This document shows positions 34,823 to 43,511 of a stretch of 64,000 bases of DNA, piece by piece; within the stretch, counting starts at the first letter, position 1, and each line of letters opens with the position of its first letter. Made by a program: the position numbers and the translations under genes. Source of the DNA: Lewinella sp050633125 (lineage in GTDB: Bacteria > Bacteroidota > Bacteroidia > Chitinophagales > Saprospiraceae); NCBI RefSeq assembly GCF_050633125.1, contig NZ_JBOEFX010000020.1, positions 61,199 through 125,198 on the forward strand. The letters are read 5' to 3'. The notes beneath the pieces were generated by a model that had not been told where the DNA came from, did no database searches, and was given only the letters and a program-made list of their open reading frames with translations.

Positions 34823-34899
34823 AAGGAACAGCACGAAAANNTTTTAACTATTTGAAAAACTTGGAGAAAATCGCGTTTTATTTTCTGCGCAATACTAAG
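34822..34899 (+). repeat. Family A hairpin repeat, copy 4 (broken by NN)
   Basis: TAAGGAACAGCACGAAAA at the left, then NN (34840-34841), then the right half with TTTAACTATTTGAAAA and GCGTTTTATTTTCTGCGCAA and TACTAAG. Compared with the full copy at 43359, most of the left half is missing at the NN, so the gap hides more than two bases. Here the neighbouring genes run on the opposite strand, so the element has no fixed orientation. Confidence 0.85.
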
Positions 34900-34934
34900 A
34901 AGAAAAGCATCAGCATTAGATGCCTAGATTATTC

Positions 34935-35777
34935 TTATTTATTCGTCCACTCAGCAATAGAACTTTCATTCATGCGAACGTAGTCGTCATTACCAGCTTC
35001 TTTGGCCATAGCCAAAGAGCGCTTAGCAGCAGCGATAGCCTCTTGGGTGCGATCCAAATCGGCAAGAATCAATGCTTCACGACGAACCATCCAGAACCCA
35101 GGATTTTCACCAGAAGTTGCTTTTTGGATAAACTCAAGCGCCAATGCATTGTCAGTACCACTGTCGTGTAGGTAGCTGGCAGCAGCGTAGTAGTCGTTGG
35201 TAGAAGGGCCAGCAGTCATCCGCTTGATGTCAGCCATTACCAGTTCGTGTACTTCTACTTCTACAGGTACGCTCACCATGGTGTTCGCCCACATGAAGTC
35301 AATAGTAGCACCATTGCTTGTAACATTATTTACGCCGATGGTGAAAGATTCTACTGGCATAGCAGTTTTGGTGGTAGGAACCATAAATTTAGCAGCAGCT
35401 TCTTTCTCGGTATAACTGTTCCAGCTACGACCTTCGTAAGGATATAGCATGAAAGTCCAGTCCTTAGCATTAGGAACAGTAAGCAAAGCATAGTCACCAG
35501 CTTTTACAGCTTCGCCACCTACTTTAGCGTCTTGGCCGAAGGTGATTTTCGTAGCGCCGTTGGCACCAGTACGCCAGATTTTACCGAAAGGTACTAATCC
35601 GTCAGCAGCAAAGATCGTACGACCTTTCATCGCAGGGCGAGAATAGTCGACCATGATTTCTGTTAAACCAACAGCTTGAGTGATTTGCGCACCTGGGCTA
35701 GCAGCTGGCGTAGAAATTTGAGCAAAAGAGCTCACCGTAAGTGCAAGGGCAAAAACGTTTAATAACAGTTTTTTCAT
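34935..35777 (-). CDS. DUF2911 exported protein
   Basis: About 280 residues from Met at 35777, chosen because it begins a standard signal peptide (KKLLLNVFALALTVSSFAQ). The DUF2911 domain is clear: VDYSRPAMKGRTIFAADGLV, PFGKIWRTGANGATKITFG, KAGDYALLTVPNAKDW and WNSYTEKEAAA. The C-terminal 90 residues form a helical pair-of-repeats region (AASYLHDSGTDNALALEFIQ) similar to TPR units. DUF2911 proteins are abundant in Bacteroidota, periplasmic, and without known activity. Confidence 0.92.
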   Translation of the reverse strand: MKKLLLNVFALALTVSSFAQISTPAASPGAQITQAVGLTEIMVDYSRPAMKGRTIFAADGLVPFGKIWRTGANGATKITFGQDAKVGGEAVKAGDYALLTVPNAKDWTFMLYPYEGRSWNSYTEKEAAAKFMVPTTKTAMPVESFTIGVNNVTSNGATIDFMWANTMVSVPVEVEVHELVMADIKRMTAGPSTNDYYAAASYLHDSGTDNALALEFIQKATSGENPGFWMVRREALILADLDRTQEAIAAAKRSLAMAKEAGNDDYVRMNESSIAEWTNK

Positions 35778-35930
35778 TCTAATTCGTTTTAATTGGAATT
35801 GGATAATTCTACCTTTGGACAATCCAAAGATCTAATTGTTCGCGAAATTAAGGAAATCCTGCTGCTTTCGTGTAGTTACACTTAATAATGAGTTGTTAAA
35901 TTAAAGCAGCGAATCAAAATAGTTGAATTA

Positions 35931-36293
35931 ATGACCATAGCAATCATTGCCCACGATGGGAAAAAAGCCGATATGGTAGGTTTTATTAAGGATCATATTC
36001 ATTTGCTAAAGCAACATAAAATTAACCTCATCGCAACGGGAACTACCGGTTCTCATGTTGAAAATGCAGGACTGGAAGTGGAACGAATGCAAAGTGGCCC
36101 TTACGGAGGGGATGCCCAGATTGCGAGCCGTTTGGTCGAGAAGCAAGTGGATATGGTTATTTTTTTTCGCGACCCTCTTGGTAAACATCCGCACGAAGTA
36201 GATGTTAATATGCTGATGCGGTTGTGCGATGTTCATAATATTCCATTGGCTACCAATATTGCTGCTGCTACCTTGTTCATGAAGAATTTATAA
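35931..36293 (+). CDS. mgsA: Methylglyoxal synthase
   Basis: A 120-residue enzyme converting dihydroxyacetone phosphate to methylglyoxal and phosphate. The active-site pattern is complete: His8-Asp9 in IIAHDGKK, TGTTG at 36-40 for phosphate, Asp61 in SGPYGGDAQIA as the catalytic base, and Asp81/Asp91 in FFRDPLGKHPHEVDV. The C terminus is short compared with the 152-residue E. coli enzyme but normal for compact forms. It starts a three-gene run with the DUF6702 and yidD genes, only 10 and 27 bases apart. Confidence 0.95.
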   Translation: MTIAIIAHDGKKADMVGFIKDHIHLLKQHKINLIATGTTGSHVENAGLEVERMQSGPYGGDAQIASRLVEKQVDMVIFFRDPLGKHPHEVDVNMLMRLCDVHNIPLATNIAAATLFMKNL

Positions 36294-36303
36294 AGTCAAG
36301 CTT

Positions 36304-36807
36304 ATGCGGTTATTACTCTTTTTTTCGCTTTTATGCCTGGATATGCCGTTGGCAGAAGTACACGAATTTCATGTTAGTCGTGCCAGAATCGCATACGCTG
36401 CTGATGCACAGGAATGGCAAATAAGCCTTCATGTTTTTATTGATGATTTGGAAAAAGCGTTAGCAGATAAAGGAGTCGATGACTTATTTATGGGGACAGC
36501 CAAGGAAGAGCCCAAGGCCGAGGAATACCTGGAGACTTATTTGCGGCGCTATTTTAAGTTGTTTAATGGAGAACAACAGCTCCAATGGGAATGGCTGGGC
36601 AAAGAGACCAGTGATGACCTAACCGCTTTCTGGATTTACCTCTATATTCCTGATGCTCGACCGGATCAACCACTAAGGGTGCAAAACAAGATTTTGCTTG
36701 ATATGTACAGCGATCAGCAAAATATGGTTCAGGTGAGAGGAGCAAAAGGAATCCTCAAAAACTATCTTTTTTATCAGGATTATTGGGAAGAAGAAATTAA
36801 GCCCTAG
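36304..36807 (+). CDS. DUF6702 family exported protein
   Basis: A 167-residue protein with a short signal peptide (RLLLFFSLLCLDMPLAEV). The mature chain begins HEFHVSRARIAYAADAQEWQ and continues ISLHVFIDDLEKAL, which matches the DUF6702 family seen in Bacteroidota. Other typical phrases are YFKLFNGEQQLQWEWLG and NMVQVRGAKGILKNYLF near the end. Function unknown. It lies between mgsA and yidD in one probable operon. Confidence 0.85.
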   Translation: MRLLLFFSLLCLDMPLAEVHEFHVSRARIAYAADAQEWQISLHVFIDDLEKALADKGVDDLFMGTAKEEPKAEEYLETYLRRYFKLFNGEQQLQWEWLGKETSDDLTAFWIYLYIPDARPDQPLRVQNKILLDMYSDQQNMVQVRGAKGILKNYLFYQDYWEEEIKP

Positions 36808-36834
36808 CGCTGAGCATCCATCAATTCAAAATTT

Positions 36835-37089
36835 ATGCGCTGGTTATTCATTTTACCAATACGGTTTTACCAATATGCAATATCTCCATTGCTGGGGCCG
36901 CGTTGTCGCTTTAAGCCTACTTGCTCTCATTATGCAGTAGAGGCAATTGAAGAATGGGGCGTACTGAAAGGTGGCTGGTTGGCCCTTAAACGCATAGGTA
37001 AATGCCATCCCTGGGGCCCCTGGGGCTATGACCCTGTGCCTAAAAAAACAGGTAAAGAGGAAGAGAAAGTGTTAAAAAACGAGAAATAG
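36835..37089 (+). CDS. yidD: Membrane protein insertion efficiency factor YidD
   Basis: An 84-residue protein of the YidD family: an amphipathic N terminus (WLFILPIRFYQYAISPLLG) followed by CRFKPTCSHYAVEAIEEWG, then GKCHPWGPWGYDPVP. The three conserved Cys of the family are present. It helps membrane insertion together with YidC. The usual neighbours rnpA and yidC are absent; it ends the mgsA-DUF6702 run instead. Confidence 0.95.
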   Translation: MRWLFILPIRFYQYAISPLLGPRCRFKPTCSHYAVEAIEEWGVLKGGWLALKRIGKCHPWGPWGYDPVPKKTGKEEEKVLKNEK

Positions 37090-37307
37090 ACCTGACAATC
37101 TTGTGACAAAGCGTTAAGATATGGTGAAAAGGAATGGAGAAGTTCTTACTTTTAAGGCTTCAAGGTATTTTCACAATCATTTTTGAAAATCATTTTTTTG
37201 CTTTCTCTGCGGACAAACCCAACCTTTCTTGATCTGGTGTGCGTCTAAGCGAATAGTGATTGCGCTTAAATTTCCTCTAAACCTCAATCCTCAAATCCTC
37301 AGGTATT

Positions 37308-38477
37308 ATGAAAAATTTTATTTACTTATCGCTTTTTGCTGTCTTGGCCATCGGCCTAAGCAGCTGTGTTTCTGATGACGTTGAAGTACGGGAAGAATTC
37401 TACTACCCCGAAGAACTGGCAATGTTGCAACAAACACTTGACCTGCCGGAAAAACCGCTAGATTATAATGTTGTTTTACCTCAGCACCTTTCTAGTAGCG
37501 GTTTGTTTGCACGTAATATCAATAAAGACATGGCTACCCTTGGGCGAGTTCTCTTTTACGATAAAGCACTTTCTTCTACCGGAGAAGTATCCTGTGCTAG
37601 TTGCCATAAACAAGAATTAGCCTTTTCTGATAACAAAATATCCAGTGATGGAGTTGATGGCGAAACCGAACGGAATAGCCTTGCATTAGGCTCTGTTGCC
37701 AGTTTTGCCGCTTACTATGGTCTTGATATATTCGGGACCTTTGGCGTGCCATTTATGTGGGACAATCGTTTTGGAACAGCCCGTGAGCAAGCGAAAGCCG
37801 CTTTCACCAGTGAGGTAGAAATGGGGCTGACTATAGACGAGCTAGTGAATAATATTGAAAATCGAGCGTTTTATCAGCCTCTTTTCCGCCGTGCTTTCGG
37901 TAGCACCCAGGTAACAGAGGAGCGTATCTTGTCTGCGGTAGCAGAATTCGTAGATGGCCTAGGAACGTTTGATTCTAAATTTGACCGCGCTGCGGAAAAG
38001 TCAACCGATGGTTTCAACATGGAAGTCAATTTCTCAGATTTTACTGCTGCTGAAAACCGGGGCAAGGAAATTTATCTTGAAAGCTGCGCAGGCTGTCACA
38101 GTTCAGTATTCGGCCGGCCGGTGATGAATGCAGCTAACAATGGTTTGGAAATGCAGTACCAAGATGAAGGAATTGGTGGTTTTACTAATATTACTTCTGA
38201 CCAGTATACTTTTAAAGTTCCAACCTTACGCAACGTCGCCCAATCAGCTCCTTACATGCACGATGGCCGTTTTGCAACCCTGGAAGAAGTCGTAGACTTC
38301 TACAGCGATAACGTTGCTGATCACCCAAAGCTGCATGAGTTTCTTCGCGACGAGAGTGGCCAACCAATGCGCCTAAACCTCAGCAGCCAAGACAAAGCAG
38401 CCTTAGTATCCTTCCTGGAAACATTGACGGATATTGATTACCTACAAGAAGTACGCTACAGCGACCCCTTCAAGTAG
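37308..38477 (+). CDS. Di-haem cytochrome c peroxidase (MauG/CcpA type) lipoprotein
   Basis: A 389-residue lipoprotein (LAIGLSSC, Cys20). It carries two c-type haem sites: C96-x2-C99-H100 (CASCHK) and C260-x2-C263-H264 (CAGCHS), the layout of bacterial di-haem peroxidases. LGRVLFYDKALSSTGEVSC before the first site and VPTLRNVAQSAPYMHDGRFA with a Met/Tyr near the second haem are family marks. It reduces hydrogen peroxide in the periplasm, or may act as a MauG-like oxidase. A hairpin follows the gene. Confidence 0.92.
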   Translation: MKNFIYLSLFAVLAIGLSSCVSDDVEVREEFYYPEELAMLQQTLDLPEKPLDYNVVLPQHLSSSGLFARNINKDMATLGRVLFYDKALSSTGEVSCASCHKQELAFSDNKISSDGVDGETERNSLALGSVASFAAYYGLDIFGTFGVPFMWDNRFGTAREQAKAAFTSEVEMGLTIDELVNNIENRAFYQPLFRRAFGSTQVTEERILSAVAEFVDGLGTFDSKFDRAAEKSTDGFNMEVNFSDFTAAENRGKEIYLESCAGCHSSVFGRPVMNAANNGLEMQYQDEGIGGFTNITSDQYTFKVPTLRNVAQSAPYMHDGRFATLEEVVDFYSDNVADHPKLHEFLRDESGQPMRLNLSSQDKAALVSFLETLTDIDYLQEVRYSDPFK

Positions 38478-38515
38478 AGACTTTGCACCGCAACGTCTAA
38501 TAATGTAAAAATAAA

Positions 38516-38553
38516 TAGTCCCGTATTTGGCCTTTAAGCCGGATATGGGACTA
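38516..38553. terminator. Hairpin after the peroxidase gene
   Basis: TAGTCCCGTAT with ATATGGGACTA, continued inward by GGC-CTTTAA-GCC. T-rich sequence lies on its left as seen on the reverse strand, and only a short T-run is on the right, so its strength on the gene's strand is uncertain. Confidence 0.55.
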
Positions 38554-38641
38554 CTGTTTAAGGACTAGTGACCAACAACAATCAACCATCAACAATCACC
38601 CCCCCATACTCACCCCCCGCTTACAATTACGCGTCCTTACA

Positions 38642-39124
38642 ATGGCCGATGCTCCCGCTATATTTACCCTTCATACAGATGTAGAAGTGCAGCGCTACCT
38701 TTCGCGCGAACTTATGAAGTCACCATTGGACAGTCGTTTGTTTATTGAAAAAATAGAAAAGGGTATAGACCAAGGCCGTTGGTTTTATTGGGGTATTGTG
38801 TTTAAAGAGGCTCCAGAGAATATTATCGGAACGGTTTGTTTATGGCAGTTTTCCGAAGATGGGGAAACAGCAGAGCTCGGATATGATTTACTACCTAGCT
38901 TCCAGCGCAAAGGAATCATGACCGAAACCGTAGCCGCTATATTGAGTTTTGCCAAAGAAAATACAGTACTCACGGAGGTGCAGGCAATGGTTCGAGCAGA
39001 TAATATAGCGTCTTTAAGTTTATTGAAAAAAATGAACTTTTCTTACACTCGAAACCTCAGCGAAGAAGAGAAGTTTGCCAAAGAGCAAGGGCAAGAAATA
39101 AGGATTTACCACAAAGCGGTGTAG
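38642..39124 (+). CDS. GNAT acetyltransferase, RimJ/RimL type (start unclear)
   Basis: The first ATG is at 38642 and gives 160 residues with the acetyl-CoA site YDLLPSFQRKGIMTETVAAI (R/Q-x-x-G-x-G/A variant) and the C-terminal VRADNIASLSLLKKMNF. But in the same frame upstream, without stop, the codons read ILTPRLQLRVLT, which is the expected first strand of this family. There is no ATG, GTG or TTG in reach before it; ATA (38606) or ATC (38588) come closest. So the real protein probably starts about 12 codons earlier at a non-standard codon, or the start has been lost. Confidence 0.8.
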   Translation: MADAPAIFTLHTDVEVQRYLSRELMKSPLDSRLFIEKIEKGIDQGRWFYWGIVFKEAPENIIGTVCLWQFSEDGETAELGYDLLPSFQRKGIMTETVAAILSFAKENTVLTEVQAMVRADNIASLSLLKKMNFSYTRNLSEEEKFAKEQGQEIRIYHKAV

Positions 39125-39163
39125 AAATTGTATTTTGGCGGACTAAAGCCAACTACTAAACCT

Positions 39164-41362
39164 ATGCGCTATTGTTTCCTATTACTATTTTTTGGTGGAC
39201 AATTATTCAGCCAACAATTCTCGGCTACAGAAATTGCACGTTGGGAAGCCCGTGCTGCTCAGGCAGAAATCATCCGTGATGAATGGGGAATCCCTCACAT
39301 TTATGCTCCTACAGATGCTGATGCCGTATTCGGAATGCTCTATGCGCAGTGCGAAGACGACTTTCCCAGAGTAGAACGTAATTACCTGGAAGCTACCGGG
39401 CAAATGGCTTTGGCATTCGGCGAAGAACACCTCTATCATGATCTCCGCGCTCGGATGTGGATGGATTCTACCAGTGCAAAGACTCACTATAACAATGCGC
39501 CAGAGTGGCTACAAGCACTCTGTGATGCTTTTGCCGATGGCATAAATTTCTACTTGCATACCCATCCTAAAGAGCAGCCTTTATGGATCAATAAATTTGA
39601 ACCATGGATGCCCTTCACCTTCACCGAGGGAAGTATCGGGCCAGATATTACAAGGGTTTCACTCAATGATATTGCCGCTTTTTATGGCGACGAGAGCATA
39701 GGACTTCAGGAGCCTGACTACCCTGATTCTCCAACAAATCTGGCGCCAACCACAGGCTCTAACGGGTTTGCTGTCGGTAAAAACCTGGTTAGTGAGGGAA
39801 ACTCATTATTGTTAATCAACCCGCACGTTACCTTTCACTATCGCTCGGAGCAGCATGTCAATAGCGACGAAGGGCTAGCTTCTTACGGCGCAGTGACTTG
39901 GGGGCAGTTTTTTGTATACCAGGGATTCAATGAAAAGTGTGGATGGATGCATACCTCCAGCTGGGCTGATGCTATCGACCAATACCTGGAAGAAGTCAAA
40001 CAAGGAGACGATGGTAAGTATTACTATCAATACGGCACCGAGGAGCGAGCGGTGGAACAAAAAGAAGTGAGTATTCCTTATCGCGATGGAAAGGAAATCA
40101 AATCGCGCTCTTTTACCATCTACCGTACACATCATGGCCCAATTGTAGGGAAAAAGGACGGTAAGTGGATTGCCTACCGAATGATGGATCGCCCGCTTGA
40201 TGCACTGACCCAGGATTTTCTTCGTACAAAAACCAAAGGCTACGCCAGCTTTAAAAAGACGATGAAAATTCGTACCAACTCTTCCAATAACACGGTCTTT
40301 GCCGACTACAAAGGAAATATTGCCTATTGGCATGGCAATTATTTGCCAAAACGAAACCCTGAATACGATTACAGCGGCTATGTTGATGGTAGCGACCCCG
40401 AACAAGATTGGCAAGGTCTACACACGCCAGGGCAGATGATTCGTTTGCGGAATCCCAAAACCAACTGGTTACAAAACTGCAACTCTACACCTTTTACCGC
40501 TGCTGCTTCTGAGAGCCCTGATCCAGAAAAATATCCCGCTTACGCCGCTCCTGACAAGGATAATTTCCGAAGTATCCATGCCAATAATTTGCTGGCAAGT
40601 AGGTCCAATTACACCTTGGATAGCCTCATTAAAGTAGCAAATGACCCTCACCTTGTAGCCTTTGATCGCTTGGTTCCTCTGCTGGAAGAAGCCTTTGAAA
40701 ATGCAGGCAACGATCAAGACCGCCAACTGGTTTCTGCTTACATGACCTTAAAAACCTGGGATCGCAATTACGGCGTGTCCTCGGTAGCTACCTCTTTGGC
40801 CATCCTTTGGGCGGAAAAGGTATTAGAATTGGCTTATCAACAAACGCCTGAAGAGGCTCGTAAGGAAACGCTCTTTGATGCCTGGATCAAAGATTATGTG
40901 ACGGATGAACAAATGGTGACTGCCTTAGAAGAGGTTGTGGCACAATTAGAACGTGATTTCGGGAACTGGCAAACACCCTGGGGATTAATCAATCGGTACC
41001 AAAGACTGAGCAATGCTATTGATCCGACTTTCGACGACTTACGGCCAAGCCTACCAGTAGGTTTTACTTCCTCTCGTTGGGGCGCAATTGCTGCAATAGA
41101 ATCACAAACCTACGAAGGCAGTAAACGACGGTACGGGCTCCATGGCAATAGCTTTGTAGCAGTAATTTCATTTGGTAAGAGGCTCCGCGCGAAGGCCATT
41201 GTTACGGGGGGGCAATCGGGACACATGCGTTCTCCTCATTTTGATGACCAGTCTAAAGCTTTTTGTAATCAGGAATTTCGCGATGTTTATTTCTACCGAC
41301 CAGAGGTGGAAGCACAGGCCGTAGAAACTTACCATCCAGGAGAGAAGAGACAAGCTTTTTAA
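39164..41362 (+). CDS. Penicillin acylase family (Ntn) amidase
   Basis: About 732 residues from ATG 39164, which begins the signal peptide (RYCFLLLFFGGQLFSQ). The alpha subunit starts AEIIRDEWGIPHIYAPTDAD. The autocatalytic cleavage site with nucleophile Ser lies in TTGSNGFAVGKNL near residue 200, after which the beta subunit carries NPHVTFHYR, HGPIVGKKDG and NCNSTPFT (oxyanion/base Asn region). The family includes penicillin G acylases, cephalosporin acylases and N-acyl-homoserine lactone acylases; the last is a fair possibility. The preceding GNAT gene ends 39 bases upstream. Confidence 0.92.
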   Translation: MRYCFLLLFFGGQLFSQQFSATEIARWEARAAQAEIIRDEWGIPHIYAPTDADAVFGMLYAQCEDDFPRVERNYLEATGQMALAFGEEHLYHDLRARMWMDSTSAKTHYNNAPEWLQALCDAFADGINFYLHTHPKEQPLWINKFEPWMPFTFTEGSIGPDITRVSLNDIAAFYGDESIGLQEPDYPDSPTNLAPTTGSNGFAVGKNLVSEGNSLLLINPHVTFHYRSEQHVNSDEGLASYGAVTWGQFFVYQGFNEKCGWMHTSSWADAIDQYLEEVKQGDDGKYYYQYGTEERAVEQKEVSIPYRDGKEIKSRSFTIYRTHHGPIVGKKDGKWIAYRMMDRPLDALTQDFLRTKTKGYASFKKTMKIRTNSSNNTVFADYKGNIAYWHGNYLPKRNPEYDYSGYVDGSDPEQDWQGLHTPGQMIRLRNPKTNWLQNCNSTPFTAAASESPDPEKYPAYAAPDKDNFRSIHANNLLASRSNYTLDSLIKVANDPHLVAFDRLVPLLEEAFENAGNDQDRQLVSAYMTLKTWDRNYGVSSVATSLAILWAEKVLELAYQQTPEEARKETLFDAWIKDYVTDEQMVTALEEVVAQLERDFGNWQTPWGLINRYQRLSNAIDPTFDDLRPSLPVGFTSSRWGAIAAIESQTYEGSKRRYGLHGNSFVAVISFGKRLRAKAIVTGGQSGHMRSPHFDDQSKAFCNQEFRDVYFYRPEVEAQAVETYHPGEKRQAF

Positions 41363-41415
41363 GAAAAGTTCGTGCCTGCTAGAACAAGTCTACTCCATTA
41401 AAAGAACTGAAAAAT

Positions 41416-41802
41416 ATGAATTGTCCGCGTTGTAAAGTGAGTATGCAACTGGAGACCATTAAGGAGAAAAATTACCAGTTGGAGATCGACCGTTGCCCAC
41501 AATGCGACGGTATTTGGTTGGATTTTGAAGAAATGAAAAAACTCGAATCCATCGTAGAACCGGTAGCTTGGGAAGTACGACAAATCCCTCCTCAGGTAGA
41601 TCAACTGATTGGCTTGTATTGCCCCCGGTGCCCCGATTCTCCTTTACTGATTAAAGCCGACCACCCCCGCGATCGACATGTAATTATCGACTATTGCAAA
41701 AAATGCCAAGGCACTTGGCTTGATCCTGGTGAACTAACGGCCATCCAACAGGAGCACTTTCTAATTTCCCTCTACCACTTTATTCGCGATTTAGGTCATT
41801 AA
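41416..41802 (+). CDS. Double TFIIB-type zinc-ribbon protein
   Basis: A 128-residue cytosolic protein with two zf-TFIIB units. The first reads CPRC near residue 3 and CPQCDGIWLDFEEM near 33; the second CPRC near 70 and CKKCQGTWLDPGEL near 95. Each pairs two CxxC knuckles for one zinc ion and ends in the W-L-D-x-x-E signature. Function unknown. Its stop codon overlaps the stop of the convergent SDR gene by four bases. Confidence 0.9.
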   Translation: MNCPRCKVSMQLETIKEKNYQLEIDRCPQCDGIWLDFEEMKKLESIVEPVAWEVRQIPPQVDQLIGLYCPRCPDSPLLIKADHPRDRHVIIDYCKKCQGTWLDPGELTAIQQEHFLISLYHFIRDLGH

Positions 41803-42590
41803 GTAACATTCACCCGTCTGATGATCCAACGAAGGAGGCGTGGGAAAAACCGCTGTATATAAATGGTGAGGAGTTCTTTGCCACCAATGAGTGCTTCTTC
41901 CTTTTCGGCAGCAATGGCCTTGAGTGCTTTGTGCGCAAATTCATTTGGAGAAAGCCCATTTGCCGTAGATTCTGCCTTGACCTTATTGGGGCTACCGTCT
42001 CCGGTGAGGGCATTAATGGTAACATTGGTATTGACGTAGCCGGGGCAAATTATGCAAATCCCTACACCTTCCTCTTTGACCTCGGCCCGTAGGCATTCAA
42101 AGAAACCGTGGAGTGCGTGCTTAGAAGCAGCATAGGCCGAGCGGAGCGGTGTACCTATTTTGCCCATTACACTGCTGATGACCACGATTTGTCCGAAGTG
42201 CTGGTGCAGCATCGTGGGTAAAACCGCTTTGGTTACAGCCACCGTCCCCATAAAATTGACATTCATGACCTGTTGGTCAACGCTAAACGCAGTGTCGCGC
42301 ACCAGCGAGCGCTGTGAAATGCCGGCATTGTTGACCAAAATATTTAAATAACCAAAACGATCAATAATTTTTGCGGCCACTTCAGGGACTAAGTCAAAGT
42401 TGGCAACATCCAATGGGGCTATCATTACTTTGTCTGGGTAGGCACAAGCATTACGAACCTTCTCCAGGGCCTCCTGATTACGAGCCGAGATGGCCACAAA
42501 TGCACCTTCTTGTGAAAATGCGTAAGCAAGGGCTTCTCCTATTCCGGAGGATGCTCCCGTTATCCAGACGACTTTTTCCTTAAATTTCAT
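41799..42590 (-). CDS. Short-chain dehydrogenase/reductase (DHRS7-like)
   Basis: About 263 residues from Met at 42590; an ATG two codons upstream (42596) is equally possible. Classical SDR features: TGASSGIGEALAYAF for the cofactor, NNAGISQRSL, catalytic Ser in VVISSVMGKIG and the YxxxK pair in SAYAASKHAL. The C terminus has a hydrophobic basic end (YIQRFFPRLLRWIIRR), as in membrane-associated DHRS7-type enzymes. Substrate unknown. It ends on the zinc-ribbon gene. Confidence 0.9.
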   Translation of the reverse strand: MKFKEKVVWITGASSGIGEALAYAFSQEGAFVAISARNQEALEKVRNACAYPDKVMIAPLDVANFDLVPEVAAKIIDRFGYLNILVNNAGISQRSLVRDTAFSVDQQVMNVNFMGTVAVTKAVLPTMLHQHFGQIVVISSVMGKIGTPLRSAYAASKHALHGFFECLRAEVKEEGVGICIICPGYVNTNVTINALTGDGSPNKVKAESTANGLSPNEFAHKALKAIAAEKEEALIGGKELLTIYIQRFFPRLLRWIIRRVNVT

Positions 42591-42782
42591 AATCAATAAG
42601 CTTTAGTTCAGGTCGCGTACAAAAGGTTACAACAAGTTTGCTTCCTTTGCCCTCCTTTTATGAGGCCAAAAGTAAGGAAGTTGTTTTAGAACATAGCATT
42701 ATGAACCCAAACGAATGGGAAGCTATGCTTGTTTAACAAAAAGTGGGGAACATACTATTTTCCGGAAAGACAGATGCCGGAT

Positions 42783-42838
42783 TTTGAAGATGGTATCTTA
42801 AAATTAAGGTATGTTTGACAATACTTCCACTATTTTTG
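42783..42838 (+). promoter_or_regulatory. Candidate Bacteroidota promoter for sixA
   Basis: Two matches to the -7 consensus TAnnTTTG occur before the sixA gene: TATGTTTG (42810-42817), with a TTTG 23 bases upstream, and TATTTTTG (42831-42838). The spacing of the first is longer than the usual 19-21 bases, so either could be chance in AT-rich DNA. Confidence 0.3.
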
Positions 42839-42860
42839 AAAAAAAATAAGCGTTAAGCAG

Positions 42861-43361
42861 ATGAAAAAGATAACACTCGTTAGGCATGCAAAATCGAGTT
42901 GGTCTGATTTGAGCCTTCGTGACCACGATCGCCCTTTGAATGGACGAGGCCGCCGTGATGCTCCTTTTATGGCTAAAATGATGGCTAGCAAAGGTTGGGC
43001 ACCGGATGCACTGGTGAGTAGCACGGCTAAGCGGGCTTTTACCACTGCTAGTCATTTTGCTCAGGCCTTGGGCCAAGAACCAGGGGCCATAGTCAAGGAA
43101 GAGCGTATCTATGAATCGGACAGTGCAACCATTATCCACCTGATCAGCAACTTAAAGGAAGAGTGGGAGCATGTCGTCTTTTTTGGGCATAACCCTACGT
43201 TTACCAATGTGGCCAATCTTTTTTATAAAGATGATTATCTCAGCAACCTACCTACCTGTGGGATCGTTGAGATAGAAGACACTCAAGCCGTAAACTGGTC
43301 TGATTTTGCACCTCCGACAGCGATTGTCACTACTATACATTTTCCAAAACAGTATTTCTAA
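42861..43361 (+). CDS. sixA: SixA-type histidine phosphatase
   Basis: A 166-residue phosphohistidine phosphatase. The catalytic RHA motif is at the start (TLVRHAKSSWSDLSLRDHDR, His9), the RPLNGRGRRDAP helix follows, and the second catalytic His is in VVFFGHNPTFTNVAN. This matches SixA, which removes phosphate from His-containing phosphotransfer proteins. Its stop codon TAA is the first triplet of a family A repeat. Confidence 0.9.
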   Translation: MKKITLVRHAKSSWSDLSLRDHDRPLNGRGRRDAPFMAKMMASKGWAPDALVSSTAKRAFTTASHFAQALGQEPGAIVKEERIYESDSATIIHLISNLKEEWEHVVFFGHNPTFTNVANLFYKDDYLSNLPTCGIVEIEDTQAVNWSDFAPPTAIVTTIHFPKQYF

Positions 43362-43508
43362 GGAACAGCACGAAAATAAAACACGATTTTGACTTTCATA
43401 ATAGTTAATCAAGCGGTTCATTTTAAGCGGGTTAACTATTTGAAAGTCTTATGAAATCTCGAAGAAGCAGCGAAGCTAAATCGTGTTTTATTTTCTGCGC
43501 AATACTAA
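43359..43508 (+). repeat. Family A hairpin repeat, copy 5 (full, reference copy)
   Basis: The element fills the whole gap between the sixA and DUF4296 genes: TAAGGAACAGCAC starts on the sixA stop codon, and the right end GCGCAATACTAA stops 3 bases before the next ATG. The outer arms GAAAATAAAACACGATTT (43372-43389) and its complement (43478-43495) are perfect over 18 bp. An inner stem (ATAGTTAA with TTAACTAT) is topped by GCGG-TTCATTTTAA-GCGG-like sequence, as in copy 3. Confidence 0.92.
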
Positions 43509-43511
43509 AAG

